Positions 29,464 to 39,313 of a stretch of DNA of 64,000 bases are shown here, in pieces; within the stretch, counting starts at the first letter, position 1, and the number at the start of each line of letters is the position of its first letter. Location: positions 620,001-684,000 of the forward strand of contig NZ_FCOC02000002.1 of assembly GCF_001544455.2 (NCBI RefSeq), in the 5' to 3' direction. Both the position numbers and the translations under genes were made by a program. Source of the DNA: Caballeronia sordidicola (GTDB lineage: Bacteria; Pseudomonadota; Gammaproteobacteria; Burkholderiales; Burkholderiaceae). A model generated the notes under the pieces. That model ran no database searches. It saw nothing but the letters and a program-made list of their open reading frames with translations, and had not been told where the DNA came from.

Positions 29464-30084
29464 ATGAAACTCGTTATTGGTGACAAAAACACATCTTCGT
29501 GGTCCATGCGGCCATGGCTCGTGCTCAAGCACTTCGGCATTCCGTTTGAAGAGGTGATGATCCGCCTCGGCCAGCCGGATTCCAGCGCGAACATCCTGGC
29601 GCATTCGCCATCGGGCAAGGTGCCGTGTCTCGTGACGGACGCGGGCGATGCGGTCTGGGAATCGGTCGCGATCATGGAAACGCTGGCCGAACTGTTCCCG
29701 CAGCACGCCATGTGGCCGCGCGACACCGCCTTGCGCGCGCACGCCCGCAGCATCAGCGCGGAAATGCACGCGGGTTTTAACGACCTGCGCGAGCAAATGT
29801 CGATGAACATCCAGCGCCAGGCATTCGGGCAGGCGCTGACGGCGGGCGCATTGGCGAACGTGAAACGAATCGATCTGATCTGGCGCAACTGCCTTACCGC
29901 GCAGGGCGGCCCGTTCTTGTTCGGCAAGGAATTCGGTATAGCCGACGCCATGTTCGCGCCGGTCGTCATGCGCTTCAATTCCTACGCGCCGAAGATCAGC
30001 GACGCCGCGCGCGCCTATTGCCAAACCATTACGGCCATGCCGGAAGTCGCCGAATGGATAGACGGCGCGCGGAAAGAGCAATGA
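29464..30084 (+). CDS. Glutathione S-transferase family protein
   Basis: 206 residues with a thioredoxin-like N-terminal domain (MKLVIGDKNTSSWSMRPWLV, Ser-Ser-Trp-Ser near residue 12 as the likely GSH-activating serine). The conserved GKVPCLVTDAGDAVWESVAI follows, with a helical C-terminal domain. This type resembles the YfcF/zeta-like serine GSTs. It overlaps cca by 4 nt (ATGA), so the two are translationally coupled. The substrate is unknown. Confidence 0.9.
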   Translation: MKLVIGDKNTSSWSMRPWLVLKHFGIPFEEVMIRLGQPDSSANILAHSPSGKVPCLVTDAGDAVWESVAIMETLAELFPQHAMWPRDTALRAHARSISAEMHAGFNDLREQMSMNIQRQAFGQALTAGALANVKRIDLIWRNCLTAQGGPFLFGKEFGIADAMFAPVVMRFNSYAPKISDAARAYCQTITAMPEVAEWIDGARKEQ

Positions 30085-31319
30085 ACATTTTTGTCGTGGG
30101 CGGTGCGATCCGCGATGAAATGCTTGGTCTGCCCGTGCAGGACCGCGATTACGTCGTGGTGGGCGCGACGCCGGAGCAAATGGCGGCGCAGGGTTTCAAA
30201 CCGGTCGGCAAGGATTTTCCCGTGTTCCTGCATCCGCAGACGCACGAGGAATACGCGCTGGCGCGCACCGAGCGCAAGACGTCGGCGGGATATCACGGCT
30301 TCCAGTTTTTCTACGCACCCGATGTCACGCTCGAAGAGGATCTTGCGCGGCGCGACCTGACGGTCAACGCCATGGCGCGCGAAGTGCGGCCAGATGGTGA
30401 ACTGACCGGGCCGCTGATCGATCCGTTCAATGGCCGCGCCGATCTTGAAGCCCGCGTGTTCCGGCATGTGGGCGATGCGTTCATTGAAGATCCGGTGCGG
30501 ATTTTGCGGATCGCGCGATTCGCCGCTCGTTTTGTGGATTTCACCATCGCCGATGAAACCCTCGCGCTCATGAAGCGCATGGTCGCCGACGGCGAAGTCG
30601 ATGCGCTCGTGCCCGAGCGTGTCTGGCAGGAGGTATCGCGCGGCTTGATGGAGAACAAGCCGTCGCGCATGTTCGAGGTGCTGCGCGCATGCGGCGCGCT
30701 CGTGCGGATCTTGCCGGAAGTGGATTCGCTATGGGGCGTCGCGCAACGCGCCGACTATCATCCGGAAGTCGATACGGGCGTGCACGTGATGATGGTGGTC
30801 GACTACGCGGCGGCTCATGGTTTCGCTTTACCGGTCCGGTTCGCCGCGCTCACCCACGACCTGGGCAAGGCGACCACGCCCGAAGATATCCTGCCGCGTC
30901 ATATTGGCCATGAAGGTCGCAGCGTCGATCTGCTGAAGCCTTTGTGCGAGCGTTTGCGTGTGCCGAACGATTGCCGCGATCTCGCGCTGCTGGTGGCGCG
31001 TGAGCACGGGAATATCCATCGTGTGATGGAGTTTGGCGCGGCCGCGCTGGTGCGTCTGTTCGAACGATGCGACGCGTTGCGCAAGCCCGCGCGATTCGCT
31101 GAAGCGCTGCAAGCCTGTGTTTCCGATGCCCGCGGCCGTCTCGGTTTGAGCCAGCAACCGTATCCGCAAGCCGAGCGTTTGCGCGAAGCGCTGGTGGCGG
31201 CGCGCGCGGTCGACGCCGGCGCGGTCGCGCAGCAATACGCGAGCGAGCCGGGGAAGATCAAGGACGCGGTTCATGCGGCGCGCGTGGCGGCCGTGGAAGC
31301 GGCGCTTCAGAAAGCCTAA
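30081..31319 (+). CDS. cca: CCA-adding tRNA nucleotidyltransferase, multifunctional
   Basis: Adds or repairs the 3' CCA end of tRNA. 412 residues. The N-terminal class II nucleotidyltransferase motif is present (FVVGGAIRDEMLGLPVQDRD, with the catalytic DxD: D-R-D). RRDLTVNAMA and the domain FIEDPVRILRIARFAARF follow. A C-terminal HD phosphohydrolase domain is visible (RFAALTHDLGKATTP), so it is the bacterial multifunctional form. The stop overlaps that of the convergent DUF2905 gene. Confidence 0.96.
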   Translation: MNIFVVGGAIRDEMLGLPVQDRDYVVVGATPEQMAAQGFKPVGKDFPVFLHPQTHEEYALARTERKTSAGYHGFQFFYAPDVTLEEDLARRDLTVNAMAREVRPDGELTGPLIDPFNGRADLEARVFRHVGDAFIEDPVRILRIARFAARFVDFTIADETLALMKRMVADGEVDALVPERVWQEVSRGLMENKPSRMFEVLRACGALVRILPEVDSLWGVAQRADYHPEVDTGVHVMMVVDYAAAHGFALPVRFAALTHDLGKATTPEDILPRHIGHEGRSVDLLKPLCERLRVPNDCRDLALLVAREHGNIHRVMEFGAAALVRLFERCDALRKPARFAEALQACVSDARGRLGLSQQPYPQAERLREALVAARAVDAGAVAQQYASEPGKIKDAVHAARVAAVEAALQKA

Positions 31320-31510
31320 AGCGCCCGGGCGATCAGCGAAAGGATGATCGAAAGCAGAATGGTCGACATGAACGGAAACGAATACTCGCGCCCGAACACA
31401 CGCAGCGTGAAGTCGCCGGGCAACCTGCCAATACCGAGTTTCTTCATCCACGGCAGGGACGCCGAGAGAATGGTCAACGCAATAAATGTGGTGAGAACCC
31501 AGCGGATCAT
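31316..31510 (-). CDS. Small membrane protein, DUF2905 family
   Basis: 64 residues starting MIRWVLTTFIALTILSASLP with two hydrophobic helices and the family centre KLGIGRLPGDFTLRVFGREY between them. The function of the DUF2905 family is unknown. It starts 4 bp after the stop of the MidA-like gene, so the two likely form an operon. The ATG at 31510 was chosen over a longer frame that overlaps the upstream gene. Confidence 0.9.
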   Translation of the reverse strand: MIRWVLTTFIALTILSASLPWMKKLGIGRLPGDFTLRVFGREYSFPFMSTILLSIILSLIARAL

Positions 31511-31514
31511 GGCG

Positions 31515-32729
31515 TCATAGCGTGTGCGAGCGATCGCCGGACGAGAACGCGGCGATGGCTTCATCGATACCGCGCGAGAACGCGATCACCTTGAACAACT
31601 CGCCCATTTCTGCCTCGGACAATAACTTCTGCACCGCGTTGGCCGCCGGCAAAAAACGGCGGACATCGGTTGGATCGATGTCGGAAAGCGTGTCGGTGAT
31701 TCCCGCGTTCATCAGGAATCGCGCCTGCGATGTAAAACCGAGCAGATCCGCGCCTGCGTCGGTTCCGGCTTCCGCAATCCCCGAAAACTCCACGTGCGCC
31801 GTGATGTCCTGCAAGCCCGGATACAAGAACGGATCGCCATGCGCCCGGTGCCGGTAATGGCACATCAGCGTGCCCTGCGCGCGCTGAGCGTGATAGAACT
31901 CGCGCCGCGGAAACCCGTAATCGATAAAAAACGCCGCGCCGCGCGTGAGCATCGTGCAAATGGTGCGCGTGAACGCCAGCGCGGCTTCGTGCGTCTCGCT
32001 CACGTATTCCATGAACGGCTCGTCGTTGACTTCGTCGATAGTCGTGTCGATTTCGGCGAGCAAGGGGTCATCGAGCGCGGCGAGAAGGGGTTTGTCGTCA
32101 AAGGCGAAATGATCCTGGGACCAGACGACGCCGCGCTCCTGCCACTCGCCTAACTTGCGCACGACCAGGCGCACGGGCATGGCGTCGAGCACCTCGTTGC
32201 CGATCACCACGCCTTCGAATTGCTCCGGCAGCGCGCTTAACCACCGGACTTTAGACGCCAATTCCGGGGCTTCGGCTTCAATCGTCGCGCGCTGGCGTTG
32301 CTGCAGTTCCCCGGATAAATCGACGATTGCGTAGCTATCGAACGGAACGTCGAGCGCCCTGAGCGCGTTCAGCAAACCCGCCGCGAGCTTGCCCGTGCCG
32401 GCGCCGAATTCCATCAGGTTGCGCGTGCCGCTGTCACGCAACGCTTGCGCGACGGGCCGTGCGAGCGTTGCAGCGAACAGCGGCGACATTTCCGGCGCGG
32501 TCACGAAATCACTGCCGTCGTCGCCGCGTTTGCCGAATTTCATCGCGCCGCCGCTGTAATAACCGAGGCCGGGCGTGTAAAGCGCGAGTTCCATGTATCG
32601 GCTGAACGGCATCCAGCCGCCGGCCGACGCAATTTCCTCGCGGATGCGCGCCGTCAGCCGCTCGGACTGCGCGAGCGCATCGGGGCCGGGAGCAGGTAAA
32701 CTGTCGGATTCGTGAGTTTTTGGATTCAT
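31515..32729 (-). CDS. SAM-dependent methyltransferase, MidA/NDUFAF7 family
   Basis: About 404 residues. The methyltransferase motif I is NLMEFGAGTGKLAAGLLNAL, preceded by the family block FVTAPEMSPLFAATLARPVA and followed by GVVIGNEVLDAMPVRLV. The family includes human NDUFAF7, which methylates an arginine of a complex I subunit, so a respiratory assembly role is plausible but inferred. The ATG at 32729 begins MNPKTHESDSL. The upstream extension overlaps the divergent SDR gene and lacks family sequence. The two starts are 13 bp apart. Confidence 0.9.
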   Translation of the reverse strand: MNPKTHESDSLPAPGPDALAQSERLTARIREEIASAGGWMPFSRYMELALYTPGLGYYSGGAMKFGKRGDDGSDFVTAPEMSPLFAATLARPVAQALRDSGTRNLMEFGAGTGKLAAGLLNALRALDVPFDSYAIVDLSGELQQRQRATIEAEAPELASKVRWLSALPEQFEGVVIGNEVLDAMPVRLVVRKLGEWQERGVVWSQDHFAFDDKPLLAALDDPLLAEIDTTIDEVNDEPFMEYVSETHEAALAFTRTICTMLTRGAAFFIDYGFPRREFYHAQRAQGTLMCHYRHRAHGDPFLYPGLQDITAHVEFSGIAEAGTDAGADLLGFTSQARFLMNAGITDTLSDIDPTDVRRFLPAANAVQKLLSEAEMGELFKVIAFSRGIDEAIAAFSSGDRSHTL

Positions 32730-32742
32730 TCCGGCATTGTAA

Positions 32743-33573
32743 ATGAGCGTTTCTTCGTCCACTTCTCCTGATTCTTCCGGCCCCAAAACCCGCGTCGTGC
32801 TGGTCACGGGCGCGGCGAAGCGCATTGGCCGCGGCATCGCGCTAGGATTCGCGGCGCGCGGCTGGGACGTCGCGGTGCATTTCGGCGGCTCGGAAGCCGA
32901 CGCGCAGGAAGTTGTCCAGTCAATCCGCGCGCTCGGACGCAAGTCGATTGCGCTCGGCGCGGATCTTGGCGTGGAAGACGAGGTGGCGAAGCTGGTGCCG
33001 GCGTGCATGGAAGCGTTGGGTGGTTTGCATTGCGTGGTGAACAACGCGTCGCGATTTGTCGAAGATACCGCGCGGGATTTCGGCTATCCGCGCTTGCTTG
33101 AGATGATGGCGGTCAATGTCGGCGCGCCGCTCGCGCTGACGCGCGCGCTGCACGAGGCCACGCCCGACGCCGCGATTCACGACGAAAGCCTGCGCACGTG
33201 CGTCATCAACGTGCTGGACCAGAAGCTTTACAACATGAATCCGGATTACCTGTCGTACACGCTCAGCAAGGCCGCGCTGGACAATGCGACCATCGCGCTG
33301 GCTCAGGCGCTCGCGCCGAAGCTGCGCGTGGTCGGACTCGCGCCCGGCCTGACGTTGCCGTCCGCCGGCATGACGGACGCCGAATTCGAGGCGGCGCATC
33401 GCGTGACGCCGCTTGGCCGCGCTTCGCGAGTCGAGGATGTCGCAGCCGCGGCCTGTTACCTTGCCGATGCACCGGGCATAACGGGCACGACGCTGGTGGT
33501 CGATGGCGGCCAGCATCTCGTGCCATCGCCGCGCGACATCATGTTCTTGATGCAAAACCGCACGGCCGGTTAG
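32743..33573 (+). CDS. Short-chain dehydrogenase, pteridine reductase-like
   Basis: 276-residue classical SDR. Cofactor motif is VLVTGAAKRIGRGIALGFAA. The arginine in the glycine loop (TGAAKRIG) is typical of NADPH-dependent pteridine reductases/FolM-like enzymes. NNAS and the catalytic YxxxK (YTLSKAALDNA) are present. It lies 36 bp before folB, which makes a dihydromonapterin/dihydrofolate reductase role attractive but unproven. Confidence 0.88.
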   Translation: MSVSSSTSPDSSGPKTRVVLVTGAAKRIGRGIALGFAARGWDVAVHFGGSEADAQEVVQSIRALGRKSIALGADLGVEDEVAKLVPACMEALGGLHCVVNNASRFVEDTARDFGYPRLLEMMAVNVGAPLALTRALHEATPDAAIHDESLRTCVINVLDQKLYNMNPDYLSYTLSKAALDNATIALAQALAPKLRVVGLAPGLTLPSAGMTDAEFEAAHRVTPLGRASRVEDVAAAACYLADAPGITGTTLVVDGGQHLVPSPRDIMFLMQNRTAG

Positions 33574-33609
33574 GCTCTCAGTAAGTTAATCAGTTTCCAG
33601 GACACGACC

Positions 33610-34011
33610 ATGCTCGCCGCACTTTCGCATCCCCGGCTCGCCGATTGCCGGCGGCTTTTTCTGCGCAATTACGAAGTGCGCATCAACATTGGCGTGCACG
33701 ATTTCGAAAAGCAGGGCGAACAGCGCGTGGTGATCAACGTGGAATTGTTCGTGCCGCTGGCTTTATCTACGCCGGTCGAGGACAAGCTGCGCGAAGTCGT
33801 CGATTACGATTTCATGCGCGCGACCATCGCCAGGCGCGTGGGCAAAGGGCACATCCACTTGCAGGAAACACTGTGCGACGACGTCGCCGCCGCGCTGCTC
33901 GAACATCCGAATGTGCGGGCGGTGGTGGTATCGACGGAAAAGCCCGACGTTTATCCCGACTGCGACGCCGTGGGTGTCGAAGTCTTTCGCATCAAAGAGG
34001 TGGCGGCATGA
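33610..34011 (+). CDS. folB: Dihydroneopterin aldolase
   Basis: 133 residues of the FolB family, which makes the folate precursor 6-hydroxymethyl-dihydropterin. Signature [31 protein letters not shown] and the C-terminal [20 protein letters not shown] fit the family. The stop overlaps the ttcA start (ATGA), indicating coupled translation. Confidence 0.92.
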   Translation: MLAALSHPRLADCRRLFLRNYEVRINIGVHDFEKQGEQRVVINVELFVPLALSTPVEDKLREVVDYDFMRATIARRVGKGHIHLQETLCDDVAAALLEHPNVRAVVVSTEKPDVYPDCDAVGVEVFRIKEVAA

Positions 34012-34964
34012 GTTCGATGATCGAGACGCCGGCGGTCCCGCAACCGGTTCCCAAAATGCGCGAGCCAATGACGCGCCACGAGCAAAAGCAGGCGTACGAG
34101 AACAACAAGCTGTTCAAGCGCCTCGCGCGCCAGGTCGGCGAGGCCGTGGTCGATTACAAGATGATCGAGGACGGCGACAAGGTCATGGTGTGCCTCTCGG
34201 GAGGCAAGGATTCGTACGCCATGCTCGAACTTTTGATGCGGCTGCGCGAACGCGCGCCGATCAATTTCGACATCGTGGCGGTGAATCTCGACCAGAAGCA
34301 GCCCGGCTTTCCCGACCACGTGCTGCCGGAGTATCTGAGCAAACTCGACATTCCGTTTCACATCGAAAATCAGGATACGTACAGCATCGTCAAGCGGCTC
34401 GTGCCGGAAGGCAAGACCACCTGTTCGCTGTGTTCCAGATTGCGTCGCGGGATTTTGTATCGGGTGGCGGGTGAGCTGGGCGCGACGAAGATTGCACTTG
34501 GCCATCATCGCGACGACATTCTGCAGACCTTGTTCCTGAATATGTTCTACGGCGGCAAGTTAAAAGGCATGCCGCCGAAACTGCAATCCGATGACGGCAA
34601 GAACGTCGTCATCCGGCCGCTTGCCTACATCAAGGAAAAGGATCTGGAGAAGTTTGCGGAGCTGCGCGAATTTCCGATCATTCCGTGCAACCTGTGCGGC
34701 AGCCAGCCGAACCTGAAGCGGGCCGAAATGAAGGCGCTGATCCGCGATTGGGAAAAGCGCTTTCCGGGCCGCGTGGAGAACATGTTCAATGCGCTGTCGA
34801 ATGTGGTGCCGTCGCATTTGATGGATCACAAGCTGTTCCCGTTCGGCGGCTTGCGCGCAACGGGCGTGGCCGATCCAGCAGGGGATATCGCGTTCGACGA
34901 AGATCCGTGCTCGACGGAGTCCCCGTCGCAAACCATTTCGATAGTTCAGTTCGATGATGTATAA
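34008..34964 (+). CDS. ttcA: tRNA 2-thiocytidine biosynthesis protein TtcA
   Basis: Thiolates cytidine 32 of certain tRNAs, using a 4Fe-4S cluster and ATP. 318 residues. The PP-loop is [20 protein letters not shown]. The cluster cysteines are in the first CxxC ([12 protein letters not shown]) and the later CNLCGS. The ATG overlaps the folB stop, so the longer open frame upstream is not used. No frameshift was seen. Confidence 0.96.
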   Translation: MSSMIETPAVPQPVPKMREPMTRHEQKQAYENNKLFKRLARQVGEAVVDYKMIEDGDKVMVCLSGGKDSYAMLELLMRLRERAPINFDIVAVNLDQKQPGFPDHVLPEYLSKLDIPFHIENQDTYSIVKRLVPEGKTTCSLCSRLRRGILYRVAGELGATKIALGHHRDDILQTLFLNMFYGGKLKGMPPKLQSDDGKNVVIRPLAYIKEKDLEKFAELREFPIIPCNLCGSQPNLKRAEMKALIRDWEKRFPGRVENMFNALSNVVPSHLMDHKLFPFGGLRATGVADPAGDIAFDEDPCSTESPSQTISIVQFDDV

Positions 34965-35103
34965 GGCCGGCACGCGGAAAAAGTAATGTCCGGATGGTGC
35001 GAAAACCCCCGCAAATCGTTACTCAGCAAGGCAGCGCCTGCATTTCCGGTACTTGCCCGCGTGCTATATTGACGCCTCCAACACTTCCAAAAAAGCTGAC
35101 GCC

Positions 35104-36465
35104 ATGAACATTGTGATTTTGGCGGCAGGCACCGGCAAGCGCATGCGTTCCGCCTTGCCGAAAGTCCTTCATCCCCTGGCTGGCCGGCCGCTCTTGTCCC
35201 ACGTGCTCGAGGTCGCGCGCACGCTCAATCCCACGCGGCTCGTTGTGGTAGTCGGGCATGGCGCCGATCAGGTCCAGAAAGCCGTTGGCGCGCCGGACGT
35301 CCAGTTCGCGGTCCAGGAGCAGCAACTCGGCACCGGCCACGCGGTCCTGCAGGCGCTGCCGCTGCTCGATCCCACCGTCTCCACGCTGATCCTCTACGGC
35401 GACGTGCCGCTCACGCGGGCGAGCACGCTGAAACGCCTCGCCGATACCGCCGGCCAGCGCTACGGCGTCCTCACCGTCACGCTTGACGATCCCACGGGCT
35501 ACGGCCGGATCGTGCGTGACGCGATGGGCCGCGTGCAGCGCATTGTCGAGCAAAAGGACGCCAACGCCGATCAGCAGAAGATCACCGAGATCAATACGGG
35601 TATCGTGATTACGCCAACGTCGCAGCTTCGCGAATGGCTGGCATCGCTGAAAAACGACAACGTACAGGGCGAGTTCTATCTCACCGACGTGGTCGAGCGT
35701 GCGCTCGAAGCGGGCGTTGACGTGGTGACGTCGCAACCGGACGAAGAGTGGGAAACGCTCGGCGTGAACAGCAAGCAGCAACTCGCCGAACTGGAGCGCA
35801 TTCATCAGGGCAATGTTGCCGAAGCGTTGCTGGTCGCGGGCGTGACGCTGCTGGACCCGGCGCGCATCGACGTGCGCGGCACGCTGACATGCGGACGCGA
35901 TGTTTCCATCGACGTGAATTGTGTTTTCGAAGGCGCCGTGACGCTGGCGGATAACGTGACTATCGGGCCGAATTGCGTGATACGCGATGCGTCCATTGGC
36001 GCGGGTACGCGGGTTGATGCGTTCACGCACATCGAGGGCGGGACGACCGGCGCGAATGTCGTGCTGGGACCGTATGCGCGTTTGCGGCCTGGCGCCGTGC
36101 TTGGCGACGAAGCCCATGTCGGCAACTTCGTGGAAGTGAAGAACGCAGTGCTCGGACGCGGTTCGAAGGCGAATCATCTGAGCTATATAGGCGACTCGGA
36201 TGTCGGGGCGCGCGTGAACATTGGTGCGGGAACGATCACGTGTAACTACGATGGCGCGAATAAACTGCGTACGGTGATCGAAGACGATGTGTTCGTCGGC
36301 TCCGATACCCAACTCGTCGCGCCCGTGCGCGTGGCGCGTGGTACGACCATCGCAGCGGGGACGACGGTCTGGAAAGACATCGTCGAGGAAAACCAGCTTG
36401 TGATGAACGAGAAAACGCAGATCAGCAAAAGCGGATACGTGCGGCCGGTGAAGAAGAAGGCGTGA
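35104..36465 (+). CDS. glmU: Bifunctional UDP-GlcNAc pyrophosphorylase / GlcN-1-P acetyltransferase
   Basis: Makes UDP-N-acetylglucosamine for peptidoglycan and LPS. 453 residues. The N-terminal uridylyltransferase motif is [20 protein letters not shown]. The C-terminal half is a left-handed beta-helix acetyltransferase with hexapeptide repeats and [20 protein letters not shown] plus [11 protein letters not shown]. It lies 90 bp before glmS, the enzyme that supplies glucosamine-6-phosphate to the same pathway. Confidence 0.97.
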   Translation: MNIVILAAGTGKRMRSALPKVLHPLAGRPLLSHVLEVARTLNPTRLVVVVGHGADQVQKAVGAPDVQFAVQEQQLGTGHAVLQALPLLDPTVSTLILYGDVPLTRASTLKRLADTAGQRYGVLTVTLDDPTGYGRIVRDAMGRVQRIVEQKDANADQQKITEINTGIVITPTSQLREWLASLKNDNVQGEFYLTDVVERALEAGVDVVTSQPDEEWETLGVNSKQQLAELERIHQGNVAEALLVAGVTLLDPARIDVRGTLTCGRDVSIDVNCVFEGAVTLADNVTIGPNCVIRDASIGAGTRVDAFTHIEGGTTGANVVLGPYARLRPGAVLGDEAHVGNFVEVKNAVLGRGSKANHLSYIGDSDVGARVNIGAGTITCNYDGANKLRTVIEDDVFVGSDTQLVAPVRVARGTTIAAGTTVWKDIVEENQLVMNEKTQISKSGYVRPVKKKA

Positions 36466-36555
36466 AGAAGCGCCATGGCTTGCGCGTCTGGCGAGCGCCT
36501 ATGCGGCGAACGCAGCGTGTTTCGAGTCATTCGAAAACAACTTGAAGGATAGATC

Positions 36556-38373
36556 ATGTGCGGAATTGTGGGCGCGGTCGCGCAACGTAACATCGTGTCG
36601 GTGCTGGTCGAAGGCTTGCGGCGGCTCGAATACCGCGGCTACGATTCCTGCGGCGTTGCCGTCATAGCCAATGGCGAAACGAAGCGCGCGCGCAGCGTGG
36701 CGCGCGTTGCCGATCTCGCCGACCAAATCCGCGAAGGTCATCTGAACGGCGTGACAGGCATCTCGCACACCCGCTGGGCCACGCACGGCGCGCCCGTCAC
36801 GGACAACGCGCATCCCATCTTCTCGCGTAACGAACTGGCGCTGGTGCATAACGGCATCATCGAGAATTACGAAAGCCTGCGGACCATGTTGCGCGAAAAG
36901 GGCTATGAGTTCGTCTCGCAGACCGATACCGAAGTGATCGCGCATCTGATTCACAGCATGTATCGCGGCGACTTGTTCCAGACCGTGCGCGAAGCCGTGA
37001 AGCTGTTGCACGGCGCATACGCGATCGCCGTGATCCACAAGGATCAGCCGCACACGGTGGTCGGCGCGCGTGCCGGCTCGCCGCTCGTGGTCGGCGTGGG
37101 CGATGGCGAAAACTTTCTTGCGTCGGACGCGCTGGCGCTTGCCGGGAGCACCGACCGCTTTGCGTATCTGGATGAAGGCGACGTGGTCGAGATCACGCTC
37201 GATGGCGTGAAGATTGTCGATCGCGACGGCATGCCGGTCCAGCGCGAAGTGCGCGTGGTCGCGGCGTACGGCGGCGCGGTTGAACTCGGGCCGTATCGGC
37301 ATTTCATGCAGAAGGAAATTTTCGAGCAGCCGCGCGCGATCACCGACACCATTCCGCAGGCCGAGCGTTTCACCGCTGACCTGTTCGGCGCGAACGCCGC
37401 AGAAGTTTTCGCCGATATCGACAGCGTTCTCATTCTCGCGTGCGGCACGAGTTCGTATGCGGGCATGACGGCGAAGTACTGGCTTGAGTCCATCGCCAGG
37501 ATTCCTACGCAAGTTGAGATTGCGAGTGAGTACCGGTATCGCGAATCCGTGCCGAATCCAAAGGCGCTGGTCGTGGTGATATCGCAGTCGGGAGAAACCG
37601 CCGATACACTCGCCGCGTTGAAGCACGCGCAGTCGCTTGGACACAAGCACACGCTGGCCGTGTGCAATGTGGGTTCGAGCGCGATGGTTCGACTGACCGA
37701 ACTGACGTTCCTCACGCACGCGGGCACCGAGATCGGCGTGGCTTCCACGAAGGCTTTCACGACGCAACTTGTCGGCATGTTCGTGCTGGCCGTGACGCTC
37801 GGGGCGTTGCGCGGGCATGTGAGCGCCAAGCAGGAAACCATGTATCTCACGCAGTTGCGGCATTTGCCGGCGGCGCTCAATAGCGTGCTGGCACTGGAGC
37901 CGCAGATCATTGCGTGGGCGGAAGATTTTTCGCGCAAGGAAAACGCGCTGTTTCTCGGCCGCGGCTTGCATTATCCGATCGCGCTTGAGGGCGCATTGAA
38001 GCTGAAGGAAATCTCGTACATTCACGCCGAGGCTTATCCGGCTGGTGAACTGAAGCACGGGCCGCTGGCGCTCGTCACGGAAGCGATGCCGGTCGTGACG
38101 GTGGCGCCCAATGACACGCTGCTGGAAAAGCTCAAGTCGAACATGCAGGAGGTGAGGGCACGCGGCGGCGAGCTATATGTTTTCGCCGATGCGGATACGC
38201 GTATTGTCAGCGAGGACGGCATTCATGTGATCCGGATGCCGGAGCACTATGGGTTGCTGTCTCCGATTCTGCATACGGTGCCGTTGCAGTTGCTGGCGTA
38301 TCACACGGCTTGCGCGAGGGGTACGGACGTGGATAAGCCGCGGAATCTGGCGAAGAGCGTGACGGTGGAATGA
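36556..38373 (+). CDS. glmS: Glutamine-fructose-6-phosphate aminotransferase
   Basis: Produces glucosamine-6-phosphate from fructose-6-phosphate and glutamine. 605 residues. The N-terminal catalytic Cys2 is in [12 protein letters not shown]. The glutaminase domain has [11 protein letters not shown]. Two SIS sugar-isomerase domains follow (ACGTSSYAG and [16 protein letters not shown]), ending in the conserved [12 protein letters not shown]. The end of glmS is the classical Tn7 target, and the accessory island begins right after it. Confidence 0.98.
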   Translation: MCGIVGAVAQRNIVSVLVEGLRRLEYRGYDSCGVAVIANGETKRARSVARVADLADQIREGHLNGVTGISHTRWATHGAPVTDNAHPIFSRNELALVHNGIIENYESLRTMLREKGYEFVSQTDTEVIAHLIHSMYRGDLFQTVREAVKLLHGAYAIAVIHKDQPHTVVGARAGSPLVVGVGDGENFLASDALALAGSTDRFAYLDEGDVVEITLDGVKIVDRDGMPVQREVRVVAAYGGAVELGPYRHFMQKEIFEQPRAITDTIPQAERFTADLFGANAAEVFADIDSVLILACGTSSYAGMTAKYWLESIARIPTQVEIASEYRYRESVPNPKALVVVISQSGETADTLAALKHAQSLGHKHTLAVCNVGSSAMVRLTELTFLTHAGTEIGVASTKAFTTQLVGMFVLAVTLGALRGHVSAKQETMYLTQLRHLPAALNSVLALEPQIIAWAEDFSRKENALFLGRGLHYPIALEGALKLKEISYIHAEAYPAGELKHGPLALVTEAMPVVTVAPNDTLLEKLKSNMQEVRARGGELYVFADADTRIVSEDGIHVIRMPEHYGLLSPILHTVPLQLLAYHTACARGTDVDKPRNLAKSVTVE

Positions 38374-38417
38374 AGGGGATGGTTCGTTCGTGATCGTAAT
38401 GCCCGTCAATAATGAAA

Positions 38418-38611
38418 GTGTACCTCGGCCTCAGAAAAGAAGTGTTCCTGAGGAGGGGTGCAATACCCTTCAAAGCCTTGCCAGCAAAGGCCGGGTACAC
38501 AATCAATTGACCTAGGCAGTGGTCATCGAGCAAACCCCTCGTTGCCCCCTCGATTTTGCGCAATTTTATGGGTGCAACGTCCCCGGGGAACACTTCTAGC
38601 CGAGGGGGCTA
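38418..38611. repeat. Nested inverted repeats after glmS (possible MITE or decayed element end)
   Basis: A non-coding 324-bp gap (38374-38697) holds strong dyads. CCTCGGC and AGAAGTGTTCC near 38424-38448 recur inverted as GGAACACTTCT and GCCGAGG near 38587-38605. Inside the left half, GTGTACC(T)CGGCCT (38418-38431) pairs with AGGCCGGGTACAC (38488-38500) and encloses CCTCAG/CTGAGG and GGGT/ACCC hairpins. No transposase or start codon is supported here. A miniature transposable element, an element end, or a structured RNA are all possible. Confidence 0.4.
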
Positions 38612-38697
38612 CATCGCTAGGGTCAGGCGAGTGTCCCTCCAGAAAGGCAAATCAGCGTATTGCGAAGTTTGATTGCTGAATTGCCGTAGCCAAACGC

Positions 38698-38913
38698 TCA
38701 GCCTTTTACTCGAGGCGTCATCAGCCGCCCTATCGCTCCCGCCAGATAGTCATCCGGCCATTCGCTTGCCAGCAATTCCGCCGCGCTCCAGATTCGTGCC
38801 ATCACCAATGCGTGCTGCGCGTCCTCAAGCTCTCCAACCTTTGCTCGGGTTGCTTCCAGCACCTCCTGCGCACAATCAAGTCGGCACAACGCCCGCCGCA
38901 GTCGCTCACGCAT
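38698..38913 (-). CDS. Hypothetical small helical protein
   Basis: 71 residues, helical and charged, with a central LEATRAKVGELEDAQHALVM heptad-like stretch suggesting a coiled coil. No family recognised. Its ATG overlaps the stop of the next upstream 50-codon gene (ATGCGTGA), an arrangement typical of coupled bacterial genes, which is the main support. It could be part of the accessory island's own small-gene cargo. Confidence 0.45.
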   Translation of the reverse strand: MRERLRRALCRLDCAQEVLEATRAKVGELEDAQHALVMARIWSAAELLASEWPDDYLAGAIGRLMTPRVKG

Positions 38914-39058
38914 CGCAGTTCAGTTCGCGAGCGACGACCTCCACATCAGTGGCGACGTCGGTCAGCAATTCCGCCATCAGTTCAGCGATTTCTGCGCGCA
39001 AGCGGTCATTGCAGCCAACCAGCCGAGCCGCGGTCGAGTAATTCGAGTGGATTTCCAT
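38906..39058 (-). CDS. Hypothetical 50-residue protein, overlapping its downstream partner
   Basis: 50 codons from the ATG at 39058 (MEIHSNYSTAARLVGCNDRL), ending in an acidic amphipathic helix (ELMAELLTDVATDVEVVARE). Overlaps the 71-residue gene by 8 nt in the same direction. No family recognised and no clear ribosome-binding site is visible, so this remains tentative. The 255 bp between it and the DUF2971 gene show nothing else. Confidence 0.35.
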   Translation of the reverse strand: MEIHSNYSTAARLVGCNDRLRAEIAELMAELLTDVATDVEVVARELNCDA

Positions 39059-39313
39059 TCGATGTGTAGTGCAGCCGCTCTATGCGCTGCCGCCAAGGCT
39101 CGGTGCTATGCTGATTTGGGCACTGCGCATGGGCCGGGCGCATGCTGGTGTGAGCCTAGCTATGCCAAATGGGTGCAAAAGTCTTCGCGAAACGAGAGCG
39201 AAGATGCATGTGGTTCCAGTCGGACACCTACCTGCTGAATACGAGACTGACGAGCAGTCGGGCAGACCGTCTCTCGAATCGGTGCGTTCGGGTTTTCAAA
39301 TTCACGTCTATCT

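Noticed and set aside
38207..38593. 128-codon - strand frame at the glmS end and island edge
   Set aside because: Most of it is antisense to glmS; the remaining part lies in the inverted-repeat structure and has no start support.
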